Shown piece after piece: positions 1 to 8,406 of a DNA stretch of 64,000 nucleotides. The position numbers were made by a program, and so were the translations under genes. The stretch comes from Bacteroidota bacterium. Lineage in GTDB: Bacteria > Bacteroidota > Bacteroidia > AKYH767-A > 2013-40CM-41-45. The notes under the pieces are model-generated. The model was given only the letters and a program-made list of their open reading frames with translations. It ran no database searches and was not told the origin of the DNA. Location: contig JADKIH010000001.1 of assembly GCA_016721305.1 (NCBI GenBank), positions 310,001 through 374,000 on the forward strand. The letters are read 5' to 3'. Each line of letters starts with the position of its first letter. The stretch's first letter is position 1.

Positions 1-321
1 GAAGAATTACGCGGCAAATACGATTACATTTTCATCGACACACCACCGGTTGGCATTGTGAGTGACGCTATGATGCTCATGAAGCTGGCTGATGTGAATG
101 TGTTTATCCTTCGCGAAAATTATTCTAAGAAAGATTACATTAAAACCATCAACGACTACTACTCTCAGGGAATGGTGAACAATCTTTGTATCCTTTTGAA
201 TGATGCCGGAACAAATCAGCGCTACGGTTATGGATACGGATATAGCTATGGGTATTATGGCTATGGGTACTATGATGAGGAGACGAAGAAGAGGAAGCTG
301 TTTAAGAAGAAAAGTAAGTAG
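1..321 (+). CDS. C-terminal end of a polysaccharide-biosynthesis tyrosine autokinase (Wzc/BY-kinase-like), partial
   Basis: The reading frame is open from base 1, so the start lies outside the window. The visible 106 residues contain a Walker B-like DYIFIDTPP strand followed by VSDAMMLMKLADVNVFILRENYS, the usual end of the BY-kinase P-loop domain. The tail is tyrosine- and glycine-rich (YGYGYGYSYGYYGYGYY) and then basic. In this family such a tyrosine cluster is autophosphorylated and controls capsule or exopolysaccharide export at the inner membrane. The transport domain and Walker A motif are not in the window, so the exact subfamily is inferred. Confidence 0.85.
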   Translation, partial: EELRGKYDYIFIDTPPVGIVSDAMMLMKLADVNVFILRENYSKKDYIKTINDYYSQGMVNNLCILLNDAGTNQRYGYGYGYSYGYYGYGYYDEETKKRKLFKKKSK

Positions 322-423
322 TAAGTAGTAAGTGGTAAGTGGTAAGTGGTGGGCGGAGGGGATGCTATATTCAAAGTTCAAAGTTCAAAGTTCAAAGTTC
401 AAAGTTCAAAGTTCAAAGTTCAA
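309..423. repeat. Short tandem repeats downstream of the tyrosine kinase gene
   Basis: Bases 313-351 hold several copies of GTAAGTA/GTAAGTG. Bases 370-423 hold about 7.5 perfect copies of the 7-mer TTCAAAG. Both are noncoding and lie between the kinase stop and a terminator hairpin. They look like slippage-prone simple repeats. Confidence 0.8.
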
Positions 424-428
424 TAAAA

Positions 429-459
429 AAACCGAAGTGGAAATGCTTCGGTTTATTCT
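429..459. terminator. Bidirectional terminator between convergent genes
   Basis: A 9-bp perfect stem, AAACCGAAG (429-437) with CTTCGGTTT (446-454), encloses an 8-nt loop. It has A-rich sequence on one side and T-rich sequence on the other. It sits between the + strand kinase gene and the - strand lipoprotein gene, so it can serve both. Confidence 0.75.
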
Positions 460-462
460 TTT

Positions 463-987
463 CTATTGAAAGAATGCGGTGACGACGGGTTTGAGTTTGT
501 AGGTTCCGTTTCCGTTTGCTACGATGGAGGCGTTGGCGTCGAAGTCCAGCATCAAATGATAAGAAGTGTTTGGCATCAGATCAGAATGTAAATTACATTT
601 CAGGCCGGTTTCATCTTCGCTGCTTAACTCAAGTGGATATGCCACGCTATCTACTACGACAATATTTGAATCACCCAGGATCAGTCGTATTTGCGAAATG
701 CTCCCCGAAGGAATGCTTTGAGGTGTAACAAGAACAGTGTCGACATCATTTTGAAGAGTAAGCAAGTCGTAAATAGCCGAATCTACAGGCAAGGTCTGCC
801 AACCATTAGTATTTGTGTGTATTTCAACTCCAACAACCTGAACAAAAACATTATTGTAATTGCCCGGGCTATCTTTAAGAGAAACACTCAGAGTTGCCAC
901 TTGGTTCACGACATCCTTATGACAAGATGCGAAAGTAGCAAGTAGCAGGAAAAGCCCTATTGACAGGCGGTTTGAGATCTTTTTCAT
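463..987 (-). CDS. DUF4382 domain lipoprotein
   Basis: 174 residues. The N-terminus is a lipoprotein signal (MKKISNRLSIGLFLLLATF, then the lipobox Cys in ASC at residue 22). The body begins with LSVSLKDSPGNYNNVFVQV and VGVEIHT, which matches the DUF4382 pattern of a D-A/S-P-G-x-Y strand followed by a G-V-E-V-H segment. The function of the family is unknown. The protein is predicted to be membrane-anchored on the periplasmic or outer face. It converges on the upstream kinase gene and shares its terminator. No operon partner is visible. Confidence 0.75.
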   Translation of the reverse strand: MKKISNRLSIGLFLLLATFASCHKDVVNQVATLSVSLKDSPGNYNNVFVQVVGVEIHTNTNGWQTLPVDSAIYDLLTLQNDVDTVLVTPQSIPSGSISQIRLILGDSNIVVVDSVAYPLELSSEDETGLKCNLHSDLMPNTSYHLMLDFDANASIVANGNGTYKLKPVVTAFFQ

Positions 988-1191
988 GATTCAAAGTTCT
1001 GCTTGTATTCTGTTGCGGAGGTGAATTTTAGCTCTGCCTTGCTCCAACAATCAAAAAGGACATCACTAATTCTTACGATTCGGGCCGAAAAAAGGATAAT
1101 CCGACCGAATAGTCAGTTAAATTACTCCACCCCAAACAGAATTTTAACATACTGAGATGACGATTGGAGCTTATATCCACACGCCATAACC

Positions 1192-2493
1192 TTAAATAGC
1201 TTCCAGCAATTTCTCCATCCTGCTGCTACGCGAGCCTTTCACAAGGAATAGGCTATCATGTTGCTGATTTGATTTCAACCACTCCGTCGCCAGTTCAGAA
1301 TTCAAAAAATGAACATTCGGCAGCTCATGATTAAATTCGCCGAAATTTTTTCCGACGAGAATGAGTTGCGAATAGGATATTGTTTTCAGTAGTTGAATTA
1401 TACGAGCATGTTCCGCTTTGCTTTCATCACCCAGCTCCGCCATATCACCGACGCAAATAATTTTATTGGCTCCTTCCATCTTCGAAAAATTCTTCAATGC
1501 TGCTTCCATGCTTGTCGGATTCGCATTGTATGCATCGAGAACGATGGTATTATTACCCTTTTGTACAATTTGAGAACGACTATTATCGGGGATGTAAGCG
1601 GCGATGGCTTCGCTGATATCTTCAGGCTTCACACGGAAATAATTTCCGATGGAAATTGCACTTAAAATATTTTCAAAATTATAAGCGCCGATTAGTTGTG
1701 TTTGAATTTCACCGAATGCACTTTCGCATCTCCATTTAAGATGCAACGTCGGTTCAGATGACAGCAATTCGCCACTACAATACAAATCACTTCCTGTTCC
1801 GTAATACAAAATTTTCGAAGGCTTGTATTGTGCAGCCATCTCTTTCAAATGTTGGCTATCCGAATTTACAAATGCCAATCTCCCCTCTGAAGAAAGCGCT
1901 TTGTACATTTCACCTTTACCCTTCTTCACACCTTCGAATCCGCCGAAACCCTCCAGATGTGCTTTTCCGACATTGGTAATCAAACCGAAATCAGGCGAAG
2001 CAATCGAGCAAAGCAATTCGATTTCGTGCTGATGATTCGCTCCCATTTCAATCACCGCAAAAGCAATATCGGAAGTGATCGACAACAATGTTAGTGGCAC
2101 ACCGATATGATTGTTCAGATTACCCTTTGTCGCCAGTGTTTTAAATTTCTTCGACAAAACAGCGCGAACTAATTCCTTCGTCGTCGTTTTGCCATTTGAG
2201 CCCGTCACTGCCAGTACCGGAATAGAAAGTTGGCTGCGATGATGAGCGGCTAATTTTTGCAGAGCCGTTAAAACATCTTCGACTAAAAAATAACGATCAC
2301 CTTTTTTGAAGGCGGGCTCATCGATCACAGCGAATGAAGCACCTGATAATAAAGCTTGTTCGGCAAATGCATTACCATTAAACGAAGGGCCCTTCAATGC
2401 AAAGAAAATTGAGCCCGGAATAATGGCCCGCGTGTCCGTGCAAACAGAACGATTCGTCAGATATGCTTCGTAAATGGTTTCGATCGATGTCAT
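1192..2493 (-). CDS. murF: UDP-N-acetylmuramoyl-tripeptide--D-alanyl-D-alanine ligase
   Basis: 433 residues, normal MurF length. MurF adds D-Ala-D-Ala to the UDP-MurNAc-tripeptide, the last cytoplasmic step of the peptidoglycan precursor. The N-terminal domain has the DTRAIIPGSIFFAL substrate-binding segment. The ATP-binding P-loop is VTGSNGKTTTKEL around residue 97. The central domain holds IEMGANHQHEIELL and ITNVGKAHLEGFGG, and the C-terminal ligase domain holds DAYNANPTSMEAAL. It stands alone here rather than in a dcw cluster. The promoter -7 element ends only 4 nt before the ATG, so the mRNA may be leaderless. Confidence 0.95.
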   Translation of the reverse strand: MTSIETIYEAYLTNRSVCTDTRAIIPGSIFFALKGPSFNGNAFAEQALLSGASFAVIDEPAFKKGDRYFLVEDVLTALQKLAAHHRSQLSIPVLAVTGSNGKTTTKELVRAVLSKKFKTLATKGNLNNHIGVPLTLLSITSDIAFAVIEMGANHQHEIELLCSIASPDFGLITNVGKAHLEGFGGFEGVKKGKGEMYKALSSEGRLAFVNSDSQHLKEMAAQYKPSKILYYGTGSDLYCSGELLSSEPTLHLKWRCESAFGEIQTQLIGAYNFENILSAISIGNYFRVKPEDISEAIAAYIPDNSRSQIVQKGNNTIVLDAYNANPTSMEAALKNFSKMEGANKIICVGDMAELGDESKAEHARIIQLLKTISYSQLILVGKNFGEFNHELPNVHFLNSELATEWLKSNQQHDSLFLVKGSRSSRMEKLLEAI

Positions 2494-2497
2494 GGGG

Positions 2498-2505
2498 CAA
2501 AAGTA
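2498..2505 (-). promoter_or_regulatory. Bacteroidota-type -7 element for murF
   Basis: TACTTTTG on the minus strand fits the TAnnTTTG consensus exactly. Its last base is 4 nt from the murF ATG, which places the expected transcription start at or next to the start codon. Confidence 0.6.
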
Positions 2506-2616
2506 AGATTATGGGCGTTGATTTTTTGTCGTGTGATGTTTGGTTATTCACGAATGGATAGGTAAAAACTCCGGCGCTGTACGTTTTATCGTCGTTTGAT
2601 TTATAAATCGGAGATT

Positions 2617-2878
2617 TTGCAATATGCGACCGGATTGGGGCGGTCTGTCTTCAGCTTCTACAATACAGCGACCCCGTTGGGGTGCAATCCTCACCTTCAA
2701 TATGCGACCCTTGCTAGGGCGGCTGCAGGCATCCTCACCTTCTACCAATATGCGACCCCGTTGGGGTCGGCTGCAGGGGCATCCTCACCGTCTACCAATA
2801 TGCGACCCCGTTGGGGTCGGCTGCAGGGGTATCCTCACCGTCTATCAATATGCGACCCCGTTGGGGTCGCATATTGGT
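2617..2878. repeat. Tandem palindromic repeat, 50-bp period
   Basis: Six units begin with CAATATGCGACC or a degenerate form at about 2620, 2660, 2698, 2746, 2796 and 2846. The last three are spaced exactly 50 bp apart. Each full unit has a small GACCCC-GTTG-GGGTC hairpin, then GGCTGCAGGGG and ATCCTCACCGTCTA. The final unit closes as a larger perfect palindrome (2846-2877). The three upstream units are more diverged, as expected for older copies. The region is noncoding; the long ORF across it is a repeat artefact. It lies between murF and atpD, which are divergently transcribed. Confidence 0.85.
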
Positions 2879-3031
2879 GGACGGTTGAAAAGATGCACGA
2901 GAATGGAATACCTTCAGAAGCCGATCGTTCACTCAAAATCCTGATTATCTGCCATTTAAGAAACAATTTTCTTCCATGCTTTTTTAGGGCTTTTTTACCA
3001 ACACCCCCCTTATTATTTAGAGGAAAAACCT

Positions 3032-3039
3032 TACTTTTG
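3032..3039 (+). promoter_or_regulatory. -7 element of the atpDC promoter
   Basis: TACTTTTG matches TAnnTTTG exactly and lies 39 nt before the atpD ATG. This predicts a leader of about 35 nt. Confidence 0.6.
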
Positions 3040-3078
3040 CGCTCTCAAAATTAAAAACACTAAAAAACAATATAACAG

Positions 3079-4584
3079 ATGGCGAATATTGGAAAAATCA
3101 CCCAAATCATCGGCCCGGTAGTAGACGTGGCTTTTGATGATGAAGGCTCTGCATTGCCAAACATCCTTGACGCGTTGGAAATCGATCGTCCGGGCAGTAC
3201 TCCACTCGTACTTGAGTGTCAACAACACATCGGTGAAGATACCGTTCGTGCAATTGCCATGGAATCGACCGATGGTCTGATGCGTGGAATGCCGGTACGT
3301 TCTATCGGTTCACCGATTCAGATGCCGGCAAGCGATGCCATCAAAGGTCGTCTGTTTAACGTCGTAGGTGATGCTATCGACGGAATCGGTGTTGTATCAA
3401 AAGAAAAAGGTGTTCCTATTCACCGTCAGGCTCCGCGCTTCGAGGACTTGTCGACTGAATCAGAAATCCTCTATACAGGTATCAAAGTTATCGACTTGAT
3501 CGAGCCATACTCAAAAGGTGGTAAGATCGGTCTGTTCGGTGGTGCCGGTGTTGGCAAAACCGTATTGATCATGGAATTGATCAATAACATCGCGAAGAGT
3601 TATGCAGGTCTTTCTGTATTCGCCGGTGTAGGTGAGCGTACTCGTGAAGGAAACGATTTGCTTCGTGAAATGATCGAATCAGGCGTTATCCGTTACGGTG
3701 ATGAATTCAAACATTCAATGGAAAAAGGCGGATGGGATTTATCGAAAGTCGATATGACGGAACTCGGTAAATCACAAGCGACTCTCGTGTTCGGTCAGAT
3801 GAACGAACCACCGGGAGCCCGTGCTCGTGTTGCCCTCTCTGGTCTTACTGTAGCGGAATACTTCCGTGACGGTGATGAGAAATCAGGCGGTCGTGATATC
3901 CTCTTCTTCATCGACAATATCTTCCGTTTCACTCAGGCAGGTTCTGAGGTATCGGCCCTCCTCGGTCGTATGCCATCAGCCGTAGGTTACCAACCTACTC
4001 TTGCTACTGAGATGGGCCAGATGCAAGAGCGTATCACTTCTACAAAACGTGGTTCGATTACTTCGGTTCAGGCCGTTTACGTTCCTGCCGATGACTTAAC
4101 AGATCCGGCTCCTGCAACAACATTCGCTCACTTGGATGCAACAACGGTATTGAACCGTAAGATCGCTGAGTTAGGTATCTACCCTGCGGTGGATCCACTC
4201 GATTCAACTTCACGTATCCTTTCTCCGCTTATCGTTGGTGACGAACATTACAACACAGCTCAGCGCGTGAAAAATATCCTTCAGCGTTACAAAGAACTTC
4301 AGGATATCATCGCCATCCTCGGTATGGATGAGTTGAGCGACGAAGATAAGCTGACAGTATCGCGTGCACGTCGTGTTCAGCGTTTCTTGTCTCAGCCATT
4401 CAACGTAGCTGAACAGTTCACCGGCTTGAAAGGTGTAATCGTTCCGATCGAAGAAACTATCAAAGGCTTCAACATGATCATGAATGGTGAAGTAGATGAG
4501 TATCCGGAAGCAGCGTTCAACCTCGTTGGTACTATCGACGATGCGATTGCAAAAGGAAAGAAAATCCTTGCTGAAAATAAATAA
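3079..4584 (+). CDS. atpD: F1Fo ATP synthase subunit beta
   Basis: 501 residues. This is the catalytic subunit of the F1 head and carries the ATP-binding sites. The Walker A motif GGAGVGKT lies near residue 155, followed by GVGERTREGNDL, the ILFFIDNIFRFTQAGSEVSALLGRMPSAVGYQPTL block with Walker B and the signature loop, and DLTDPAPATTFAHLDATTVL. A segment around residues 205-228 (GDEFKHSMEKGGWDLSKVD) is longer than in the E. coli enzyme. Extra residues at this place are common in Bacteroidota. atpC follows after 20 bp; the remaining atp genes are not in the window. Confidence 0.98.
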   Translation: MANIGKITQIIGPVVDVAFDDEGSALPNILDALEIDRPGSTPLVLECQQHIGEDTVRAIAMESTDGLMRGMPVRSIGSPIQMPASDAIKGRLFNVVGDAIDGIGVVSKEKGVPIHRQAPRFEDLSTESEILYTGIKVIDLIEPYSKGGKIGLFGGAGVGKTVLIMELINNIAKSYAGLSVFAGVGERTREGNDLLREMIESGVIRYGDEFKHSMEKGGWDLSKVDMTELGKSQATLVFGQMNEPPGARARVALSGLTVAEYFRDGDEKSGGRDILFFIDNIFRFTQAGSEVSALLGRMPSAVGYQPTLATEMGQMQERITSTKRGSITSVQAVYVPADDLTDPAPATTFAHLDATTVLNRKIAELGIYPAVDPLDSTSRILSPLIVGDEHYNTAQRVKNILQRYKELQDIIAILGMDELSDEDKLTVSRARRVQRFLSQPFNVAEQFTGLKGVIVPIEETIKGFNMIMNGEVDEYPEAAFNLVGTIDDAIAKGKKILAENK

Positions 4585-4604
4585 GGCTATAATAAACAGA
4601 CTCA

Positions 4605-4844
4605 ATGAAACTGGAAATCATCACCCCCGATAAACGAGTATATGCAGGCGACGTAACTTCTGTTTCCGTTCCCGGTAGCAAGGGTCGCTTCGAAATGCTC
4701 AACAATCACGCACCGATCATCAGCACACTGCTGAACGGTAAGGTGAAAGTGAAAGACAAGGAAGGCGTAAAAACTTTCGACGTGAAAGGCGGAGTGATTG
4801 AAAATCTGAATAACAAGATTATCATTCTGGCCGAATCGGTTTAA
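4605..4844 (+). CDS. atpC: F1Fo ATP synthase subunit epsilon, short form
   Basis: 79 residues, starting MKLEIITPDKRVYAGDVTSVSVPG, the beta-sandwich domain of epsilon, with the conserved GRFEMLNNHAPII. The C-terminal helical hairpin that inhibits ATP hydrolysis in longer epsilons is absent; the gene stops after the beta domain and runs straight into a terminator. Short epsilon subunits are usual in Bacteroidota. It forms a two-gene operon with atpD. Confidence 0.93.
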   Translation: MKLEIITPDKRVYAGDVTSVSVPGSKGRFEMLNNHAPIISTLLNGKVKVKDKEGVKTFDVKGGVIENLNNKIIILAESV

Positions 4845-4866
4845 GGTCGATTACAACGAATAAAAT

Positions 4867-4896
4867 AAAAAGGATGCTCCCAAGGCATCCTTTTTT
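4867..4896 (+). terminator. Rho-independent terminator after atpDC
   Basis: An 11-bp perfect stem, AAAAAGGATGC (4867-4877) with GCATCCTTTTT (4885-4895), has a 7-nt loop and ends in a T run. Confidence 0.9.
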
Positions 4897-5192
4897 ATTT
4901 TCTGATCAACACAAAGTCTGCATTCGCCCTAGCTGTGCGGTGTTTAGCCAAAGAATGAATTTTCGTATACACTGTTCTTCTACCTTTAAGTATCATTCAG
5001 CAATTATTAAAAACATCCTTACTGTACACTACAATTTTTCCTGAAGCAAAAATGACTACCATCTGATTAATACCATTCACACATGCTTTACGAAATAATT
5101 GCACCAAGATCCGCTCACGCGGATATACCATCCTCTCCTGATTTTTAATTTAGGAAAGGCATATCTCTCACAATGTTATACCTCCCACTTGT
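4897..5192. other. Intergenic region before the methyltransferase gene
   Basis: About 300 bp without a convincing ORF. The only structure seen is a small ATCCGC-TCAC-GCGGAT hairpin near 5110-5126. No clear TAnnTTTG promoter was recognised. Confidence 0.4.
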
Positions 5193-6095
5193 ATGACAGA
5201 AATTACCTACAACTTTAAGCCCGTAACACATTGCGACATGTGTGGTGCCGATGCTTCCAATTTCAAAATCCTTGGACATCGCTTAAACAGAACACAAGGT
5301 AAAAATCCCGGAAAAGTTTCCGGCATAAGTACCACTATCAAAGAATGCGTTTCGTGCGGATTGATATTCTCCGACCCTCAACCCGTTCCGGCAAATCTCC
5401 AGGACCATTACGGAATCCCTCCGGCTGAATACTGGAACGACGACTACTTTAAAGCAAATCCGGAAAGCATCAAAGCCGTAGTTGAGAAAGCTCGAAACTA
5501 TGGAGGCCCTGATGGGAAAATACTTGATATCGGTATTGGCGTCGGCTTCGCGATGAAAGGAATGCTCGAAGCAGGCTTAAACGTTACGGGTATTGAACCT
5601 TCAGAACCATTTTTAAATTATGCTGTTTCCAAAATTGGCATTCCTAAAGACCGCATAGTTCAAAGCTCAATTGAAGATGCGCAGTTTCCCGACAATTATT
5701 TCGACTACATAAATTTCGGTGCTGTTCTCGAACATCTCTACTCCCCTTCTACTGCCATCGCACGTGCTTTAAAATGGGTAAAGAAAGGCGGCAAAATTGA
5801 AATTGAAATTCCAAACGCTCAATGGCTGATGAGTAAAATATTCAATCTTTACTACCGATTAACCATGCAACCATTCGTCAGCAATATTTCTCCAATGCAT
5901 GCTCCATTTCACCTCTACGAATTCACGCTGGATTCATTCCTGAGAAATGGGAAACTAAACAACTACAAACTCATCCATCACCATTATTTTGTTGCTCCAA
6001 CTTATCTCAACTCACTATTAGATAAACCCCTCCAATATCTCATGCAGAAAACAGGAAAAGGGATGCAACTCATTGTGGTGCTGGAAAAACAATAA
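5193..6095 (+). CDS. Class I SAM-dependent methyltransferase with N-terminal zinc-ribbon-like motif
   Basis: 300 residues. The N-terminus has two Cys pairs, CDMCGAD and CVSCGLIFSDPQP, a zinc-knuckle arrangement often seen before methyltransferase domains that act on sugars or small metabolites. The Rossmann SAM-binding motif is KILDIGIGVGFAMKGML near residue 110, with an acidic residue in VTGIEPS, and FDYINFGAVLEHL as motif II/III. The substrate cannot be told from sequence. It is a single gene that converges on the membrane protein gene downstream. C-methyltransferases of deoxysugar synthesis share this layout, but that is only a possibility. Confidence 0.8.
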   Translation: MTEITYNFKPVTHCDMCGADASNFKILGHRLNRTQGKNPGKVSGISTTIKECVSCGLIFSDPQPVPANLQDHYGIPPAEYWNDDYFKANPESIKAVVEKARNYGGPDGKILDIGIGVGFAMKGMLEAGLNVTGIEPSEPFLNYAVSKIGIPKDRIVQSSIEDAQFPDNYFDYINFGAVLEHLYSPSTAIARALKWVKKGGKIEIEIPNAQWLMSKIFNLYYRLTMQPFVSNISPMHAPFHLYEFTLDSFLRNGKLNNYKLIHHHYFVAPTYLNSLLDKPLQYLMQKTGKGMQLIVVLEKQ

Positions 6096-6244
6096 TGCAA
6101 AACCAAATACAATAAATTTTAAAAAACTCTAAGCAAAAATTGACAGCTCTAACTATCGGTAACCGAACTTCACGAAAAGAGCACCAGGAAAATATTTTAT
6201 AAAGAATGCGGGACCTCTTTCGAAGTCCCATTACATATAACAAA

Positions 6245-7474
6245 CTATTTAAAGACGCTTTTCCTGAATTGAAATTGCCCCACCAGCAACATCAATACAC
6301 CGCCAAACAAAATCAAAGCTGTAACAAATAACATTTCATTGATGCCCGGAACGTTTATGGTCTTCATACCACATACGCCTTGGAACATCAGAAAAAATTC
6401 GTTTATGATTATCCCAACAGCAAATACCGCAATACCTCTGATCGATGTCAAATTCAAAACAATTCCATTTTCAGTGACAATCCAAGCAATCAGAAAAAGT
6501 GTAATCACTCCCAACAACACTAAATGCAAATAACCAATTACAATCGGCCTAAAACCAAAAGCTAGCTGACTCAGCGAGGGATAAGTTGAGCCGACCTGCA
6601 AGAGTAATTTTATCGTCAATGCTAACGCAGATAGTTTGAACAATCTCCCAGCTGCAAGCGAAATTTCATTTCGTAGCTGACTTTTACTTTCCATTACGAC
6701 TCTAACGATCTTCCACCATCCGACAACCTGCACCAGAGCAGATATTACAATTATCAGATACATCCATACCGGTATCTTTAACCACAGCACCGAAAGAAAA
6801 TAAGCAGGCATTGCTGCTAAGAAAAACAGCCAAAACGACTTTCGAAGAGAATCACTTTTTATTCCATAGGTCTCAAGCTTACTAATCCACAACCCAATCA
6901 CTGCAAAGAAAAACCACCCGTTATATTGAAAATGTAAAAAGAAATAAATAGCAGCCAGATAAAACTTTTCATGCATAACATGTGTGGCCATCATATATGC
7001 CAGACTGAAGGCACCAAGCGAGGATAGGGCATTAAAAATAACGGCTACACGAAGCCATAGTTTGCTAACTAAATCACCCTTTACCTTTTTTAAATCACGA
7101 CAAAACAGAATCGCAAAAGCATACGAAACGAAAATTGACAACGTAGAAAAAATGATGGAGATGGTGGCGTAGCCTTCGATTGGAAACGATATGAGCATGC
7201 CATAAGCGGTAGCCAAATTAGCAGTCAGAATCCACTTGTACTTTTTCAAAGCATTCTCCACTCCATGTCCATCAAGATAGAGAACGAGCAACGTCATTAA
7301 AACTTGTGTAATCCAACCCGCAAATGCGAAATGCGAATGCCCTTGCAATAAATTTTTTTGATCAACGAATGGTAAGGCAAAGGCAATTTTGTATCGCAAA
7401 ATCACACCTAAAAAAACGACGATAACTAAATTTACAATTCCGATCCTTAACCACCTCTGAAACTCGGGCCGCAT
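6245..7474 (-). CDS. Multispanning membrane protein, heme-copper oxidase subunit I-like (putative)
   Basis: 409 residues from the ATG at 7474 (MRPEFQRWL). An in-frame ATG at 7492 exists, but the deduced promoter places the transcript start near 7485, which favours 7474. About 11-12 hydrophobic helices are visible. Histidines sit inside helices in QGHSHFAFAGW and YFFLHFQYNGWFF, which recalls heme ligands of short cbb3/NO-reductase-like subunit I relatives. It is not NorB: the usual HLWVEG block is absent. It lies downstream of a Crp/Fnr gene and has the same palindrome as the nos promoter, so a role in nitrogen-oxide or heme-linked respiration is inferred. The family assignment is uncertain. 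Confidence 0.5.
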   Translation of the reverse strand: MRPEFQRWLRIGIVNLVIVVFLGVILRYKIAFALPFVDQKNLLQGHSHFAFAGWITQVLMTLLVLYLDGHGVENALKKYKWILTANLATAYGMLISFPIEGYATISIIFSTLSIFVSYAFAILFCRDLKKVKGDLVSKLWLRVAVIFNALSSLGAFSLAYMMATHVMHEKFYLAAIYFFLHFQYNGWFFFAVIGLWISKLETYGIKSDSLRKSFWLFFLAAMPAYFLSVLWLKIPVWMYLIIVISALVQVVGWWKIVRVVMESKSQLRNEISLAAGRLFKLSALALTIKLLLQVGSTYPSLSQLAFGFRPIVIGYLHLVLLGVITLFLIAWIVTENGIVLNLTSIRGIAVFAVGIIINEFFLMFQGVCGMKTINVPGINEMLFVTALILFGGVLMLLVGQFQFRKSVFK

Positions 7475-7518
7475 ACTAGATATTTGATGCAAAGAACCGG
7501 GTTTGGCACATTATCACA

Positions 7519-7536
7519 TTATGACCTCAATCATAA
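7519..7536 (-). promoter_or_regulatory. Crp/Fnr-type operator before the membrane protein gene
   Basis: Perfect 6-6-6 palindrome TTATGA-CCTCAA-TCATAA. Its centre (7527.5) is 37.5 nt upstream of the last base of a degenerate -7 element GTTCTTTG (7497-7490), i.e. about -42 from the expected start. The same geometry occurs at the nos and fasciclin promoters. The operator directly follows the regulator's stop codon. Confidence 0.65.
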
Positions 7537-8136
7537 TCAAAAATAAATCTTCCCTTGTTCAATTGTCAGCTCGCCACGGTCATTTAAACTTCGAATTGTA
7601 CGGATAACCGTTTCCACTCGCAAACCTGTCATATTGGCGATTTGTTGTCGCGTAAGATCCACCATGAACGTTTGACCGCTCGGAATGCGCTTCTCTGCTT
7701 TCAAATAATTTAACAAGACTGTAATCCGCTTCTCCGGGCTTTCAAACGCATTTGTCTTAAGTAGTATAAACTTATAGCGAAGTCGTTTTGCCAACAACTT
7801 ACTGAATTCAAAATTGATTTCGGGATTGTCTATAAGAATATGAGTAAAAACTTTCTTAGGTAAGCGGATCACCAAACTTGCTTCATAAGCAATTGCCGTA
7901 GCAACATAAAAGCCATCATCAAAAAGTGGAATCTCTCCAAAACTATCCCCCGGCTCAACAATATTTTGAATGTATTCCTTGCCTTCGTCATTTACATTTA
8001 CCCATTTCACTTTACCGCTAACTAGCTGATGATAAAAATAACAATTCGAACCTTCCTCGAAAATAACTTCACCTGCTTCATACTTTTTGTATGAAGCTCC
8101 CCAGGCTAGTAACAAATCGAGATTGATCATAATCAT
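7537..8136 (-). CDS. Crp/Fnr family transcriptional regulator
   Basis: 199 residues. An N-terminal cyclic-nucleotide-binding-like beta barrel (YEAGEVIFEEGSNCYFYHQLVSG, PGDSFGEIPLF) is followed by a long dimer helix and a C-terminal winged HTH with TRQQIANMTGLRVETVIRTIRSL as recognition helix. The N-terminal cysteine cluster of Fe-S FNR is missing, as in the NO-sensing DNR/NNR branch, but sensing cannot be proved from sequence. It is divergent from the nos operon and upstream of the membrane protein gene, and palindromes of its expected type flank all three units. It is probably the activator of this locus. An alternative start is the ATG at 8130. Confidence 0.88.
   Translation of the reverse strand: MIMINLDLLLAWGASYKKYEAGEVIFEEGSNCYFYHQLVSGKVKWVNVNDEGKEYIQNIVEPGDSFGEIPLFDDGFYVATAIAYEASLVIRLPKKVFTHILIDNPEINFEFSKLLAKRLRYKFILLKTNAFESPEKRITVLLNYLKAEKRIPSGQTFMVDLTRQQIANMTGLRVETVIRTIRSLNDRGELTIEQGKIYF
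8124..8135. promoter_or_regulatory. Candidate autoregulatory operator overlapping the Crp/Fnr start codon
   Basis: TGA-TCATAA-TCA with a full right half (TCATAA) and a weaker left half (ATTGA). It covers the first codons of the regulator gene, a position that suits repression rather than activation. A second weaker palindrome, CTGATCTTAATCAG, lies at 8202-8215 upstream of the gene. Confidence 0.35.
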
Positions 8137-8329
8137 AAGTAAATTTCAGAAAAGGCCTAATTCTAAGACTCGACAACGAATGATTTAACGCAGACTATAT
8201 ACTGATCTTAATCAGAATATCTTTCGCTAAGTTAATCAAATCGGCCATATTTCAAAAATATCAAGCTTCTTCTCTTTTTAGATCGACGAAAGTAAACTCT
8301 TTCCATTCCGAAAAACATGCGATTCGTCA

Positions 8330-8376
8330 TTATGATTGCACTCATAAAGAAGCGGAGACCTCTCACTCTAATATTG
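8330..8376 (+). promoter_or_regulatory. nos operon promoter with Crp/Fnr-type operator
   Basis: The operator TTATGA-TTGCAC-TCATAA occupies 8330-8347 and is centred at 8338.5. The -7 element TAATATTG occupies 8369-8376 (one mismatch to TAnnTTTG). The centre is 37.5 nt from the last base of the -7 element, exactly as at the two other promoters. It lies inside the longest upstream ORF extension, which supports the cytochrome start at 8407. Confidence 0.65.
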
Positions 8377-8406
8377 CAGTGTAAAATCAAAAACACTAAA
8401 CCCGAT

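Noticed and set aside
2596..3054. Open frames of 106-152 codons across the 50-bp repeats
   Set aside because: The translation only reflects the repeat; the frame overlaps the atpD promoter.
8317..8406. Upstream start for the nos cytochrome
   Set aside because: It would precede the -7 element and hide the lipoprotein signal; ATG 8407 fits promoter and lipobox.
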